Origin: CAYONZ01 sp964405465
GTDB taxonomy: Bacteria; Bdellovibrionota; Bdellovibrionia; Bdellovibrionales; JAMPXM01
DNA: 49,237 nucleotides
Direction of reading: 5' to 3'
Assembly (NCBI GenBank): GCA_964405465.1
Contig: CAYONZ010000025.1
Coordinates: 1 to 49,237 of the forward strand
Below are positions 1-7,952 of the stretch, one piece after another (the first letter of the stretch is position 1; every line of letters starts with the position of its first letter). The position numbers and the translations under genes were made by a program. The notes below the pieces were generated by a model, which saw only the letters and a list, made by a program, of their open reading frames with translations, was not told the origin of the DNA and did not search any database.

Positions 1-23
1 TCATGCATCAGCACTCTTTTAAC

Positions 24-347
24 TCAACGCATCCCACTCTCAAGCGTGATGATCCCACCAATGTCAGTTTGAATCGCTTTCGCAGTTTGTTTCAAAGTTG
101 ATGGAATATCAGCCTTTATAAGTAAGGCATCAAGATCGACTGTATAGCGATTTGAATTGTAAACGCGAAGACCGATATACCCGCCCTTGAATACCAGAGA
201 TCTTGCAAGCTTTCTGTCCGCTACCAACCTGGCTAAAAGTCGCTCCAACAGAAATGTCGTCGAAATATTTTGGTAGTTGATCCCCGTCGTACGAGAAATT
301 TTAGATAATTTGGCAGCAATTGACTTAGCTTGATCCTCTTTTCTCAT
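24..347 (-). CDS. AbiEii-type nucleotidyltransferase toxin, truncated
   Basis: Toxin half of an AbiE type IV toxin-antitoxin pair. The N-terminal part of the nucleotidyltransferase fold is visible: a K-G-G motif followed about 15 residues later by V-D-L-D, the metal-binding Asp pair of the DNA polymerase beta-like family. ATG at 347 is preferred because it overlaps the upstream antitoxin stop as ATGA, the usual translational coupling. The frame stops after about 107 residues, whereas family members are usually well over 200. Reading on in the +1 frame gives only a few more codons before another stop inside the window. It is therefore a truncated or frameshifted toxin, or one interrupted at the window edge. 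Family confidence is moderate; intactness is doubtful. Confidence 0.6.
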   Translation of the reverse strand: MRKEDQAKSIAAKLSKISRTTGINYQNISTTFLLERLLARLVADRKLARSLVFKGGYIGLRVYNSNRYTVDLDALLIKADIPSTLKQTAKAIQTDIGGIITLESGMR

Positions 348-925
348 TGAACAATGGCTTCCCAATATTTTTCAAATGCAGAGCGTGATTTCATTTCTTT
401 CGCCATTCTACCGAGCTTTTTTTCAGTAGTTTTTCCATCTCGAAGTGCCGTTCTGGCTGCCTTGATGGCAACTCGAGGCCCGATCTTGGTCGCAAATTTC
501 AAGGCTTCAATAATAGAGCGTTCTATACTTGTTATTCGATAAAATTTGAAAGCATTAACTCCAACTTTCGATGAAGTTTTAGTTCTCAAGGTTCTGTAAT
601 AAGGACCATTGTATGATTTTTTGGGCGGTACAACGACCCACACTTGTGCGGGTGGTTGCTCTGTTAAACCATAATGAAAAAGTGCACTCAGTCCCCCGAT
701 AGTTGATTTGGAGCCAAACTTTGCGCAAGCGACAGCGAAGTCAAGTTCCTCTGGAGGAATTCCAAATTTTGGATGAACATAGAAACCATGGCTTAGCTTG
801 AGGAGTTCACCATTTTTGACCCACCTTGAAAGTGTCGGTTGCGAAATGCCTAGCTTCTTCTGAATGAGCTTGGCCGTTGTAATGCCCAAGTTTCTAGTTG
901 ATTCTGGGACGATATTTTTAGACAT
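344..925 (-). CDS. abiEi: AbiEi-family antitoxin / transcriptional repressor
   Basis: A 193-residue protein with an N-terminal winged-helix segment (about residues 15-50, containing SQPTLSRWVKNG) followed by the AbiEi body with the typical G-L-S-A-L-F-H-Y-G-L segment near residue 80 and the T-S-I-E-R-S/T-I-I-E-A element near 130. AbiEi proteins repress their own operon and neutralise AbiEii by a type IV mechanism, without direct toxin contact. It overlaps the toxin start by 4 bp. A perfect 21-bp inverted repeat ends 6 bp upstream of its ATG and is the expected autoregulatory operator. No clear Shine-Dalgarno sequence lies in the 6-bp gap, so initiation may be leaderless or depend on the hairpin region. 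Confidence 0.8.
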   Translation of the reverse strand: MSKNIVPESTRNLGITTAKLIQKKLGISQPTLSRWVKNGELLKLSHGFYVHPKFGIPPEELDFAVACAKFGSKSTIGGLSALFHYGLTEQPPAQVWVVVPPKKSYNGPYYRTLRTKTSSKVGVNAFKFYRITSIERSIIEALKFATKIGPRVAIKAARTALRDGKTTEKKLGRMAKEMKSRSAFEKYWEAIVQ

Positions 926-931
926 ATGAGT

Positions 932-983
932 AGCATGAATGAAATCAACATTTTTTCAACACAATGTTGATTTCATTCATGCT
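932..983. promoter_or_regulatory. perfect 21-bp inverted repeat, putative AbiEi operator
   Basis: Arms at 932-952 and 963-983 are exact reverse complements, with a 10-bp spacer (953-962). The element ends 6 bp before the abiEi ATG. Characterised AbiEi repressors bind inverted repeats of about this size cooperatively in their own promoter. On the minus strand TTGAAA in the spacer and a weak ATGCTA box 17 bp later could form -35 and -10 elements, so the repeat would cover the promoter; that promoter is an inference. Confidence 0.75.
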
Positions 984-1110
984 GAACTGCTTCAATTTGT
1001 ATTCTTTCTTCCACGGAACCTTGCAAGCTCGTCCTATGCTTAACTCTGTTGGCTCGATTACAACAGCGTCGAGCCTACCATTTTTCTCTGTATTCACAAA
1101 ATATAAATAG

Positions 1111-1452
1111 CTAAATTTTGACACCAAGGTATTTTAGAAATCGGACTAAAAGATAAATCAAGACTCCACCCAGCATCCAGGCCGCCATAAACGCCCCCAT
1201 GATTTCACGGTAATCGTACATTTCAGTCGATCTATTTAAGCACCACAGAAAGTGAGCCATTGCAAAAATGGGGACCGGCAAAATCCAAACCTGCATCAAA
1301 ACAGCTCGGATCCCCGAAAGCTCAATATTTGGGATTCCAAGTGGGGCTGTAAATATAGCCGACCCTTTTTGGAAAATCGAGTAAGTCCTGATTAAAAAAT
1401 ACCCCCAGGTCACCACGACAACCAATCCAGCAAATAATAATTGTAGATCCAT
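1111..1452 (-). CDS. small hypothetical membrane protein
   Basis: About 113 residues starting at the ATG before D-L-Q-L-L-F, the most likely start because the hydrophobic N-terminus begins there. Three hydrophobic segments are visible: near the N-terminus (LLFAGLVVVVTWGYFL), in the middle (VLMQVWILPVPIFAMAHFLW) and near the C-terminus (MGAFMAAWMLGGVLIYLLV). No family is recognised. It lies between the AbiE locus and a secreted hypothetical protein, on the same strand as both. Could be a genuine inner-membrane protein; no function is proposed. Confidence 0.55.
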   Translation of the reverse strand: MDLQLLFAGLVVVVTWGYFLIRTYSIFQKGSAIFTAPLGIPNIELSGIRAVLMQVWILPVPIFAMAHFLWCLNRSTEMYDYREIMGAFMAAWMLGGVLIYLLVRFLKYLGVKI

Positions 1453-1593
1453 AAACTTAACTATGGCAACGCAACAACAACCAGTCAATAAACACATTTT
1501 ATTTAATTAATACTCAGTCCGCCGATTGGGGACAGAGAACAAGTTTTGAGGGGTCTCCAGCAGGGTCAACATAGAGCAATGGAAAATTTTAAG

Positions 1594-2067
1594 TTAAATA
1601 GGATTACATGATCTGAATGATTCATCTAGTCTGCTCTTCACTGCTCGAAGCCTATTTTTTTGCCCCAAGGTTTCCCAATTTTCTTTAGCGAGCTGCAATT
1701 TCAATTTAGCTGAAGCCTTCAGCTGTTCTTGAGGAGACAACCCTTGGTACCAACCTAATGTGTCTTCGTATTCCTTTTGGTATTTAAGAAACTGTGTGTA
1801 CTCGGTAGATAACTGAGACCGGCTAGCATCGCATAAAGTGGAAATTCCTTTCTGAAAATTTTCATTCGACTCCAAGCAAGTCGTAGCCTGGGCAGATAAA
1901 TCAGACCAATCATCCAAATTAAACAGAACCTCAGTGCAATCATTCACGGTCAGCGAGACTTCGGCACAATTTTTAGGGGTGTTAGTGGTGTTAGTGGTGT
2001 TAGAAGTTCCAGCTGCGTGCACCAACGGGGCAAGAGTGAAAAAAAATACTAAAATAAGAACTTTCAC
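1594..2067 (-). CDS. small secreted hypothetical protein
   Basis: A 157-residue protein started at GTG 2067, with AAGGAG 7 nt upstream; the frame is open further upstream but lacks a comparable signal there. The N-terminus is a clear signal peptide (VLILVFFFTLAPLVHAAG). It is followed by a short T-N-T-T-N-T repeat encoded by three copies of a 9-bp unit near 1979-2005. The mature part has several cysteines (around residues 27, 37, 57, 72, plus one near the end) and a helical, charged C-terminal half. Probably periplasmic or exported. No family is recognised. Confidence 0.65.
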   Translation of the reverse strand: MKVLILVFFFTLAPLVHAAGTSNTTNTTNTPKNCAEVSLTVNDCTEVLFNLDDWSDLSAQATTCLESNENFQKGISTLCDASRSQLSTEYTQFLKYQKEYEDTLGWYQGLSPQEQLKASAKLKLQLAKENWETLGQKNRLRAVKSRLDESFRSCNPI

Positions 2068-2644
2068 AAACTCTCCTTTTTGAAAAATCTTTTTGTCATT
2101 TCCAAATGGAAATAATCCAAACTCTGGGATCAATAACTCTGGGAGCCAAACCCCATCCATGTCGTGCGAGCCAAAACGAACCCAGCCGCTCGATTTCAGG
2201 CCCAGAGCCCGTTTGCAACCGAAATGTGTCATTGCGGCTGCAAGTGTGTCAACAGCATTCCTCGGACCGAATCAAATTGTTCACCTAGCCCAAGAAACTG
2301 AGGTTTAAATGAATTTTATTTAAATTTAGCAAAATAAAATTCTCCGAATTTGATGTGCGAAATCTGAAGAATGGTTTCAGCTGGGGCGGTGGTCTGCGAG
2401 ACAGTGGCCAGTCCCTTTTCACCAGTGTAAGATGTCTTCACTGCCACCAAGATTTTGATTCGTAAATATTTTTGAAAATTTAAAGTCCGTTGGGATTTCA
2501 AATTGCAATGCTAGGTCTTCGGTACTGGCCCTTCATATAGATCTGGTCATTATGTTTTTGCAGGCCTAGAGTTTCAAAGTATCCTTATGCAATAAATTAA
2601 AAGCGACCGTTCAATTCTATGGCGCTTTACCGGCAGGTGGGGAC
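2068..2644. other. gene-poor stretch with relic gene fragment
   Basis: Apart from the relic copy at 2316-2406, no convincing gene is seen. A short AT-rich inverted repeat (TTTAAAT/ATTTAAA) lies near 2304-2324. Confidence 0.5.
2316..2406 (+). pseudogene. relic copy of the 3' part of the gene at 2645-3175
   Basis: About 90 bp align without gaps to 3008-3098 at an offset of 692 bp, with about seven mismatches. In the second half the mismatches are synonymous (CTG/TTG, GGC/GGT, CTG/CTA), so the fragment came from a selected coding copy. The frame is closed by a TGA just before the aligned part and no start is present. After 2406 the similarity ends abruptly. Read as a remnant of a duplicated paralogue whose 5' part was deleted. 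Confidence 0.7.
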
Positions 2645-3175
2645 ATGACAAATGAATTCCATGGTTTTCGCTATCATACACTTCTCAGTGCCCTACACGA
2701 TGCTGCAAATAATTACGTGGAAACTCGTGAAAAATTAAAAAGAGACGCCCTGACGGAAAAAAGTCCGCTCATTCATGACTATGAATCCTACCTGTTGAAA
2801 CTTGATCACGATATCGAAAAAGCGAAGAAGGATCTGCTGATCTACGACTCAGCTTTAAAGGCGGTCGCTTCACCGAAGCCAGCATTGGGATTGGTCACAT
2901 TTATCCAGATTTCATCAGACAACAAAGACGAAACGAAAGAATTTATCATTGCACCCGCATTTGACGAGCCACTATTTGAAAGTTGTTTTGCCAAGGAGTG
3001 GCGGTTCTTATTTAAACTTGGCAGAGTAAAATTCTCCGAATTTGATGTGCGAAATTTGAAGAATGGTTTCAGCTGGGGTGGTGGTCTACGAGACAGTGTC
3101 GGCGGCGAATATCGTACGAGTCAATTCAAGGTGAAGTCGGTCGTGGGCTTCGGCAAATTAACTTCAAAAAATTAG
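2645..3175 (+). CDS. hypothetical protein with N-terminal helical hairpin
   Basis: A 176-residue soluble protein without signal peptide. Residues about 12-72 are charged and predicted helical, with heptad-like spacing, and look like an antiparallel helical pair. The rest (from about residue 78) looks like a beta-rich domain (LGLVTFIQISS, EFIIAPAF, FKVKSVVGFGKL). The overall layout, a coiled-coil hairpin followed by a small beta domain, recalls GreA-type proteins, but no diagnostic motif was found, so no function is assigned. A GGTGGGGAC purine stretch precedes the ATG. A relic copy of its C-terminal region lies upstream at 2316-2406. Confidence 0.6.
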   Translation: MTNEFHGFRYHTLLSALHDAANNYVETREKLKRDALTEKSPLIHDYESYLLKLDHDIEKAKKDLLIYDSALKAVASPKPALGLVTFIQISSDNKDETKEFIIAPAFDEPLFESCFAKEWRFLFKLGRVKFSEFDVRNLKNGFSWGGGLRDSVGGEYRTSQFKVKSVVGFGKLTSKN

Positions 3176-3241
3176 AGCTGACTGAGATTGTGCTTCAGAA
3201 ATTGTGTCCCCGAGATCGTGCGACAAATATGAATTCTCATT

Positions 3242-4492
3242 TTACTTACATCTGTTTTTTAAATCAGTTGTCAAAGGGGCGCCCAGAAATTTTTCAAGAT
3301 CATCAGCAAGGTCTTCGAGGTGACCCGCCCCAAAGATCGCCATGGGGTGAACATGATTCAGCATGGTGATTTGAATGGCTTGCAGTAAAGCCTGATTTCG
3401 CAGAAGGTCTTGCTGATCGACAAGACGATTGGTGCCACCAGGATTTTGCACAACTCGATTGGGAGTGAATTTGTTAGTAGGCGTAAAATCTTTTTCAATC
3501 ACTTGTGGATCCGTGGAAAGCTCACGACCATTGAGTTCTTGGTACTTCTGTCTAAATTTGTCGGAATCCCAATGTAGGTGATTGACCCATTTGCCTTGAG
3601 TCTTCTGGATGGCACTTGCTAGCGCATTTTTAGAACCATTCTTAAGCTCGACAAAATATTGATGAAGAATGTCAACAAACTGAATTTCTGCAGAGGCTTG
3701 CTGCGCCTTTCTCTGGTCGCCACCAAAAAATCGAGGTATGTCGGACTCTTCAATTGTTTGATTGTCTGCTGGAACCATCGCGATTTTTTTGAGAAATCCG
3801 TATTTCAACAAAAACCCATTTTCCATCATTATTTCCGCATCAGGAGTCAACACAGACTGCAATACTTGTTCGCAAGGTAAGGGCTGGCCAAATTCATAAC
3901 CTTCGAGCAGTATTGCATCTGGAGAATTGCGCACCAAGCGCTGCTGCAAGTCTCGCTTTGCGCGACTGGGTTCTTCGCCTTGTTGCTGATAAAAATGAGT
4001 AATCCCTGCAAAGGTAAACCCATTGAACTGGAGTTCTGCGCCCATCCCGCGCCGACCTTCGAATGAAAACGAGCATTTTACATCATTTCGATGTGATGTC
4101 AGTTGCCAGTCTTTCGGTGAGGACACTGAGAAATCCTTAACAATCGTGGAATTGAATTTCAAAAAATATCTTAAACTCGTCGTAAACTCTTCGAACGTGA
4201 TTTCACCTGAAGACGCCCTTGTAATGACATCAGCTCCGCCATTCTGCCGCAACTTCTCGATAAGTGTCTCGATAGAATCCGTTCTGGAATTCCGACACAC
4301 GAAAGACACGAAACCACTTCGACTTGTGAAATATGATTTATCTTGAAAGGCCCGACCACATCCACCGAAATCCCTTGCTGGCTGACCCGCCGACAAAAAA
4401 CCATGAACGAGCCCTCCTACTGAGTTGAGCGCATCGCCTTTTGTAACGATCGGAACCAACAAAACTATTAAATACAAAAAGATAGCCTTCAC
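3242..4492 (-). CDS. exported TraB/TIKI-like (EreA/ChaN superfamily?) protein
   Basis: A 416-residue protein with a signal peptide at residues 1-20. Three spaced motifs suggest the TraB/TIKI/EreA/ChaN-like fold: G-I-T-H at about 163-166, I-L-L-E-G at 194-198 after a PDA turn, and G-A-G-H-L-E-D at about 388-394. In that superfamily the conserved GxxH, Glu and late GxGH elements form a probable metal-dependent hydrolase or peptidase site. The N-terminal 150 residues, with several cysteines, match nothing I recognise. It is transcribed divergently from the SDR gene. The family call rests on motif spacing only and is tentative; exported hypothetical is the safe label. Confidence 0.5.
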   Translation of the reverse strand: MKAIFLYLIVLLVPIVTKGDALNSVGGLVHGFLSAGQPARDFGGCGRAFQDKSYFTSRSGFVSFVCRNSRTDSIETLIEKLRQNGGADVITRASSGEITFEEFTTSLRYFLKFNSTIVKDFSVSSPKDWQLTSHRNDVKCSFSFEGRRGMGAELQFNGFTFAGITHFYQQQGEEPSRAKRDLQQRLVRNSPDAILLEGYEFGQPLPCEQVLQSVLTPDAEIMMENGFLLKYGFLKKIAMVPADNQTIEESDIPRFFGGDQRKAQQASAEIQFVDILHQYFVELKNGSKNALASAIQKTQGKWVNHLHWDSDKFRQKYQELNGRELSTDPQVIEKDFTPTNKFTPNRVVQNPGGTNRLVDQQDLLRNQALLQAIQITMLNHVHPMAIFGAGHLEDLADDLEKFLGAPLTTDLKNRCK

Positions 4493-4744
4493 ATTTTGTA
4501 CATCGGAATTCTGCCAACCGAATTTAATTACAGGTTACTGTTTTCGGTCCAGGCCATTTCAGATCTGCAGTTTTGCATTCCTCTCCGACATCTCCGATGG
4601 ACCTGATTGCACTTTTACCGGGCCACAACTAAAAAACTCTTTCGACAAGAAACCCTACCCAGTTCGATTCTTCGTTGCATCTTTTCATTGTCGCCGACAC
4701 AATAAACTATGTTTATGTCATCTACCATTCAGTAGGAGTCGCTT

Positions 4745-5596
4745 GTGTCACAATTGCCAAGCCCGTCTTCAGAAACAAAACCGCACTTTCGTCGAGTCGT
4801 AATCACGGGAGCCACCGGAGGATTGGGACAAGCGCTGGTCCGTCAAATGAGCCGGCACACCCAGAACATGATACTCATGGGACGCAATGAAAAAATCTTG
4901 TTTGAGCTTAAAACTATGCTCCAACGCGATTTGCATTTTTCTGGTGAGGTGGACCTCCTGACTTTAGATTTAGAAAATATTTGGGATCTAGAAGCAAAAC
5001 AAAAATTTGATCAAGTTGCAGAGTTTGCCAAGCCCATTGACCTTGTGATCAACAATGCCGGTATCGGGTTTGCTGGGCCATTTAGTGAAATGTCAGAAAT
5101 GGCAATTCATCAGACCATGGCCCTCAACATTCAAGCGCTCACAAATCTATGTCGTTTTTTCGTAGAAAAAATGAAAGATGAACGCCGAGGACAGATTCTC
5201 AATATCTCTTCGTTCGCTGCATTTTTGCCGATTCCGACCTACGCTGTCTACGCTGCAAGCAAGTCATATGTCCTCAGCCTTTCGCTTGCACTTGATGCCG
5301 AGACGCAAGACTTTGGTGTGCGCGTAAAGACTTTGTGCCCCGCTGGAATTGATACGGGCTTCGGCATCAAGGCCGGACTCGACAAAAGCGCCCTGAAACA
5401 ACAGAAAAAATCCTTTACGAGTGCTGACGTTGTCGCACAAGAAGCGATTCAGCTTTTAAGGTCGAAACACAGTCATAGAATTGTCGGATGGAAAAATCGC
5501 CTGATGGCAATGATTCTTAGGCTATTGCCTCTCTCAATATGTGCGGCATTGGCAAAAAAGGAACAGGCCAAATTTTTTCCGAAGAAAAATACCTAA
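4745..5596 (+). CDS. short-chain dehydrogenase/reductase (SDR)
   Basis: Classical SDR oxidoreductase of 283 residues. The cofactor glycine motif T-G-A-T-G-G-L-G is at 21-28, N-N-A-G at 103-106, the catalytic Ser at 155/156 and the Y-A-A-S-K motif with Tyr169 and Lys173. It uses GTG at 4745, with AGGAG six bases upstream; no later start would keep the Rossmann motif. SDRs of this subgroup (DltE/YqjQ-like) reduce NAD(P)-linked carbonyl substrates. The C-terminal hydrophobic helix (MAMILRLLPLSICAALA) may associate with membrane. The substrate cannot be inferred. Confidence 0.85.
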   Translation: MSQLPSPSSETKPHFRRVVITGATGGLGQALVRQMSRHTQNMILMGRNEKILFELKTMLQRDLHFSGEVDLLTLDLENIWDLEAKQKFDQVAEFAKPIDLVINNAGIGFAGPFSEMSEMAIHQTMALNIQALTNLCRFFVEKMKDERRGQILNISSFAAFLPIPTYAVYAASKSYVLSLSLALDAETQDFGVRVKTLCPAGIDTGFGIKAGLDKSALKQQKKSFTSADVVAQEAIQLLRSKHSHRIVGWKNRLMAMILRLLPLSICAALAKKEQAKFFPKKNT

Positions 5597-5665
5597 AATC
5601 TTTTCATCGAATACAAGAAGGGTGCCTTTTGGTTTCAATTGTACAGTTCTGATCTTTTTGGGTCC

Positions 5666-6466
5666 TTAAAGAGTTTGCTTTTTCTTCCACCACTGTTGCC
5701 AATAAGCGCGCTTAAATTTAATTGGTTCGCGCTCTTTTCCAAGTTTTTGCTTGGTCATCTTTTCGAGCGCCTGAATAGCTACAGGATGTAAAGTTTCATC
5801 CCGATCTGCAAGGACCTCAACATATGACTTCTCCACCTTCTCAGCATCAAGCTTTGCCAGGACCTCTACAATTCGTCGCCGAATAAACAAACTTTGTTGT
5901 CCTTTAAAGTTCTCTCGTGCGTAGAGTTTTTGCCAGAGCAATTGACTCGCTTCACGATCACCCAGCTGTGCAATTACATCAACAGCACCAGCTCGCACCA
6001 CCAGCGCTTTATCCGATAAAAGTTTTCTCGCCCAAATCTTTGCCTCTTCCGGTGCAACATGAGTCAGAGCAACCAATCCAGAACTGCGCATATACCATTC
6101 AGAGCTCTGCAAAGCTTTCTTTAACTCAGGAAGACTGTCTTGTCCTCCCACCCGCCCCGCCGCAGTAACAGCTCGCCATCGCAAATTCATTCCAGCCTTT
6201 TCGTCTTGCATGATCTCGATCAGATTTTTATAGCCCTCAGGACCCTGGTCACGAATTGCCGTCACACGATTTTGCAAGGGCAAGCTCAAGGCAAGCTTGG
6301 TTGCCTGTACCGAAGGACGTGCAGATTCAGCCAAACTTTTTTTAGGAATTGCTGCTGTTGCCGATGGTTGAAAGGCAACCAACGCAGACCCGCCGACAAT
6401 GAAAAACAAAGAGTACAATATTGTGTTGGGCGTTCGAGAAAATTCGCGTTCATTCTTTTTCTTCAT
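5666..6466 (-). CDS. HEAT-repeat protein, membrane-anchored or exported
   Basis: A 266-residue protein with an N-terminal hydrophobic segment at about 15-35 (signal anchor), followed by HEAT/PBS-lyase-like repeats from about 65 to 240, visible as recurring helix pairs such as LRWRAVTAAGRVGGQDSLPE, MRSSGLVALTHVAPEEA and VRAGAVDVIAQLGDREA. HEAT scaffolds mediate protein-protein contacts. The C-terminus is Trp/Lys-rich. Its ATG overlaps the stop of the upstream gene as ATGA, with AAGGA seven bases before it, so the two are translationally coupled and probably act together at the inner membrane. Partner and process unknown. Confidence 0.75.
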   Translation of the reverse strand: MKKKNEREFSRTPNTILYSLFFIVGGSALVAFQPSATAAIPKKSLAESARPSVQATKLALSLPLQNRVTAIRDQGPEGYKNLIEIMQDEKAGMNLRWRAVTAAGRVGGQDSLPELKKALQSSEWYMRSSGLVALTHVAPEEAKIWARKLLSDKALVVRAGAVDVIAQLGDREASQLLWQKLYARENFKGQQSLFIRRRIVEVLAKLDAEKVEKSYVEVLADRDETLHPVAIQALEKMTKQKLGKEREPIKFKRAYWQQWWKKKQTL

Positions 6467-7776
6467 GTGCCATCCTTTGCTGGTTCAAGAAATTCGCCCA
6501 TCAAATCATCTGATGGATTAATCGGTTGCGCTGCCAAAGAGTCAACCTCTTGAAGTAACTTGTCTGTATCAAGTCCCTCAGCTAAAACATCTCCATCATC
6601 GCCTTGGGGAGTAGGCAGAGCCTCGATCTCTGCAATCATCTTGTCTTTTACTTCGCTTCCACTTTCTGACCCATCCTCAGCACCAACTTTAGCTTGAATT
6701 TCTGTTGCGCTGTTTTCTGGAGAGGCTTCAGTCTGTTTCACCTGTTCAAGTTGAGCCTTGATGTCCGCTTCGAGTTTGGCCTTTTGCTCAAGTTCTTGTT
6801 GCATCATTGCATCGATCAAGGCCTGCGGATCCATCGCTGCTGTTGCGGCTTTTGGAGCTTCACTTTGCTCCGGCTTCTGTACCGATTCAACAGGGGATGC
6901 GGCTGCGGCAGGAAGCGACATTCCACGCGCCAGAGCTTCAAGCTCTGGGTCGGACTCGACACCTTCAGTTAAAAACATCGACGTATCAAGCTCGACCTTA
7001 GGTGCAGACGAATCTGCTGCAAACGCTGCAAATTGTTGCATAACTGGGTCATCAGCGCTCAGACCAAATTTTTCAGCGGGTTCAAACTGAAGAGGGGCAA
7101 CCGGAGGCTTGTCAATCAGACTTGCTTCAGCAACTGGCCGTGACGCCATTTCGGCTTGTGCTTTGCTAGCAGCATCCTGAGCAACACCCACGTTTTTCTC
7201 TGCTTCTGAAAGTTTAGCCTTCAAGCTATCGAGTTCGCCTTTCAACTTGCTATTTTCTTCGCGAAAAAGACCTAAATCTGCAATATCATCTTCAATGATA
7301 GAGTACTCTTCAAGGCGAGCCTCTGCCGTCTTTAATTTTTCTTCGAGCTCCAGAATCTTCAGTGGGTCTGCTCCGCCTCCCTCTCGCTTTGAGAGTTCAA
7401 ACTTGGCCGCCTCGAGATCATCCGTAAGTTTTTGAATTTTCAACTCACGCTCTGAAACTGCCGTATTTAATTTTGCCAGCTCCTCTGAGCTGACTCCGGG
7501 GCCCGTTGCACCGCCACCCTCACCAGAGACGGTAACCTCACCTGAGGAGGAAGGGGCACTGCCCTCCGCACGTGGAAGGTTGGTTTGGGACAAGACGTTT
7601 TTCAGTAGCCCTTCAATCTCTTTGATATTGATTCCACTCGCAGTGTGACCCTCAATCTCATCTTTAACTCCCCTAACCAGCAAGGCAATTCCGGCCACGA
7701 GTATCAGAGCCACTGACCCCCAGATGAACATCTCAATATGCGTCGTCAAAAAACTGAAAAAGGTCATTAAATTCAT
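6463..7776 (-). CDS. membrane-anchored coiled-coil protein
   Basis: A 437-residue protein. One transmembrane helix lies near residues 17-35. It is followed by a linker, a Gly/Ser/Thr-rich stretch near 70-95, a coiled coil from about 97 to 215 (ELKIQKLTDDLEAAKFEL and so on), and a long acidic, Ala/Pro/Gln-rich tail with a second short coiled coil near 320-350. No enzymatic domain is visible. It is coupled by 4-bp overlap to the downstream HEAT-repeat gene. The architecture suits a cytoplasm-facing scaffold at the membrane. The Shine-Dalgarno region before ATG 7776 is weak; the next ATG three codons on is equally possible. Confidence 0.7.
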   Translation of the reverse strand: MNLMTFFSFLTTHIEMFIWGSVALILVAGIALLVRGVKDEIEGHTASGINIKEIEGLLKNVLSQTNLPRAEGSAPSSSGEVTVSGEGGGATGPGVSSEELAKLNTAVSERELKIQKLTDDLEAAKFELSKREGGGADPLKILELEEKLKTAEARLEEYSIIEDDIADLGLFREENSKLKGELDSLKAKLSEAEKNVGVAQDAASKAQAEMASRPVAEASLIDKPPVAPLQFEPAEKFGLSADDPVMQQFAAFAADSSAPKVELDTSMFLTEGVESDPELEALARGMSLPAAAASPVESVQKPEQSEAPKAATAAMDPQALIDAMMQQELEQKAKLEADIKAQLEQVKQTEASPENSATEIQAKVGAEDGSESGSEVKDKMIAEIEALPTPQGDDGDVLAEGLDTDKLLQEVDSLAAQPINPSDDLMGEFLEPAKDGT

Positions 7777-7952
7777 ATCTTAATTCTGAAGAAGGTGTAA
7801 AAATCGGTCAAGAAATCACTCATCAAACGCAAAACCCTAGCCGTGACTAAATGCCAGATTCAAGATTTTGAAAACAAGCAGGTCAGGGCTTATGTCTAGT
7901 TTGTGCACGACTTGATTCTGCACACTGGCTTGATGAATAAAATGGAGGCCAC

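Noticed and set aside
945..1127. 60-residue minus-strand frame between the membrane protein and abiEi
   Set aside because: Its end runs through the 21-bp inverted repeat, it overlaps the preceding gene, and it has no domain or clear ribosome site.
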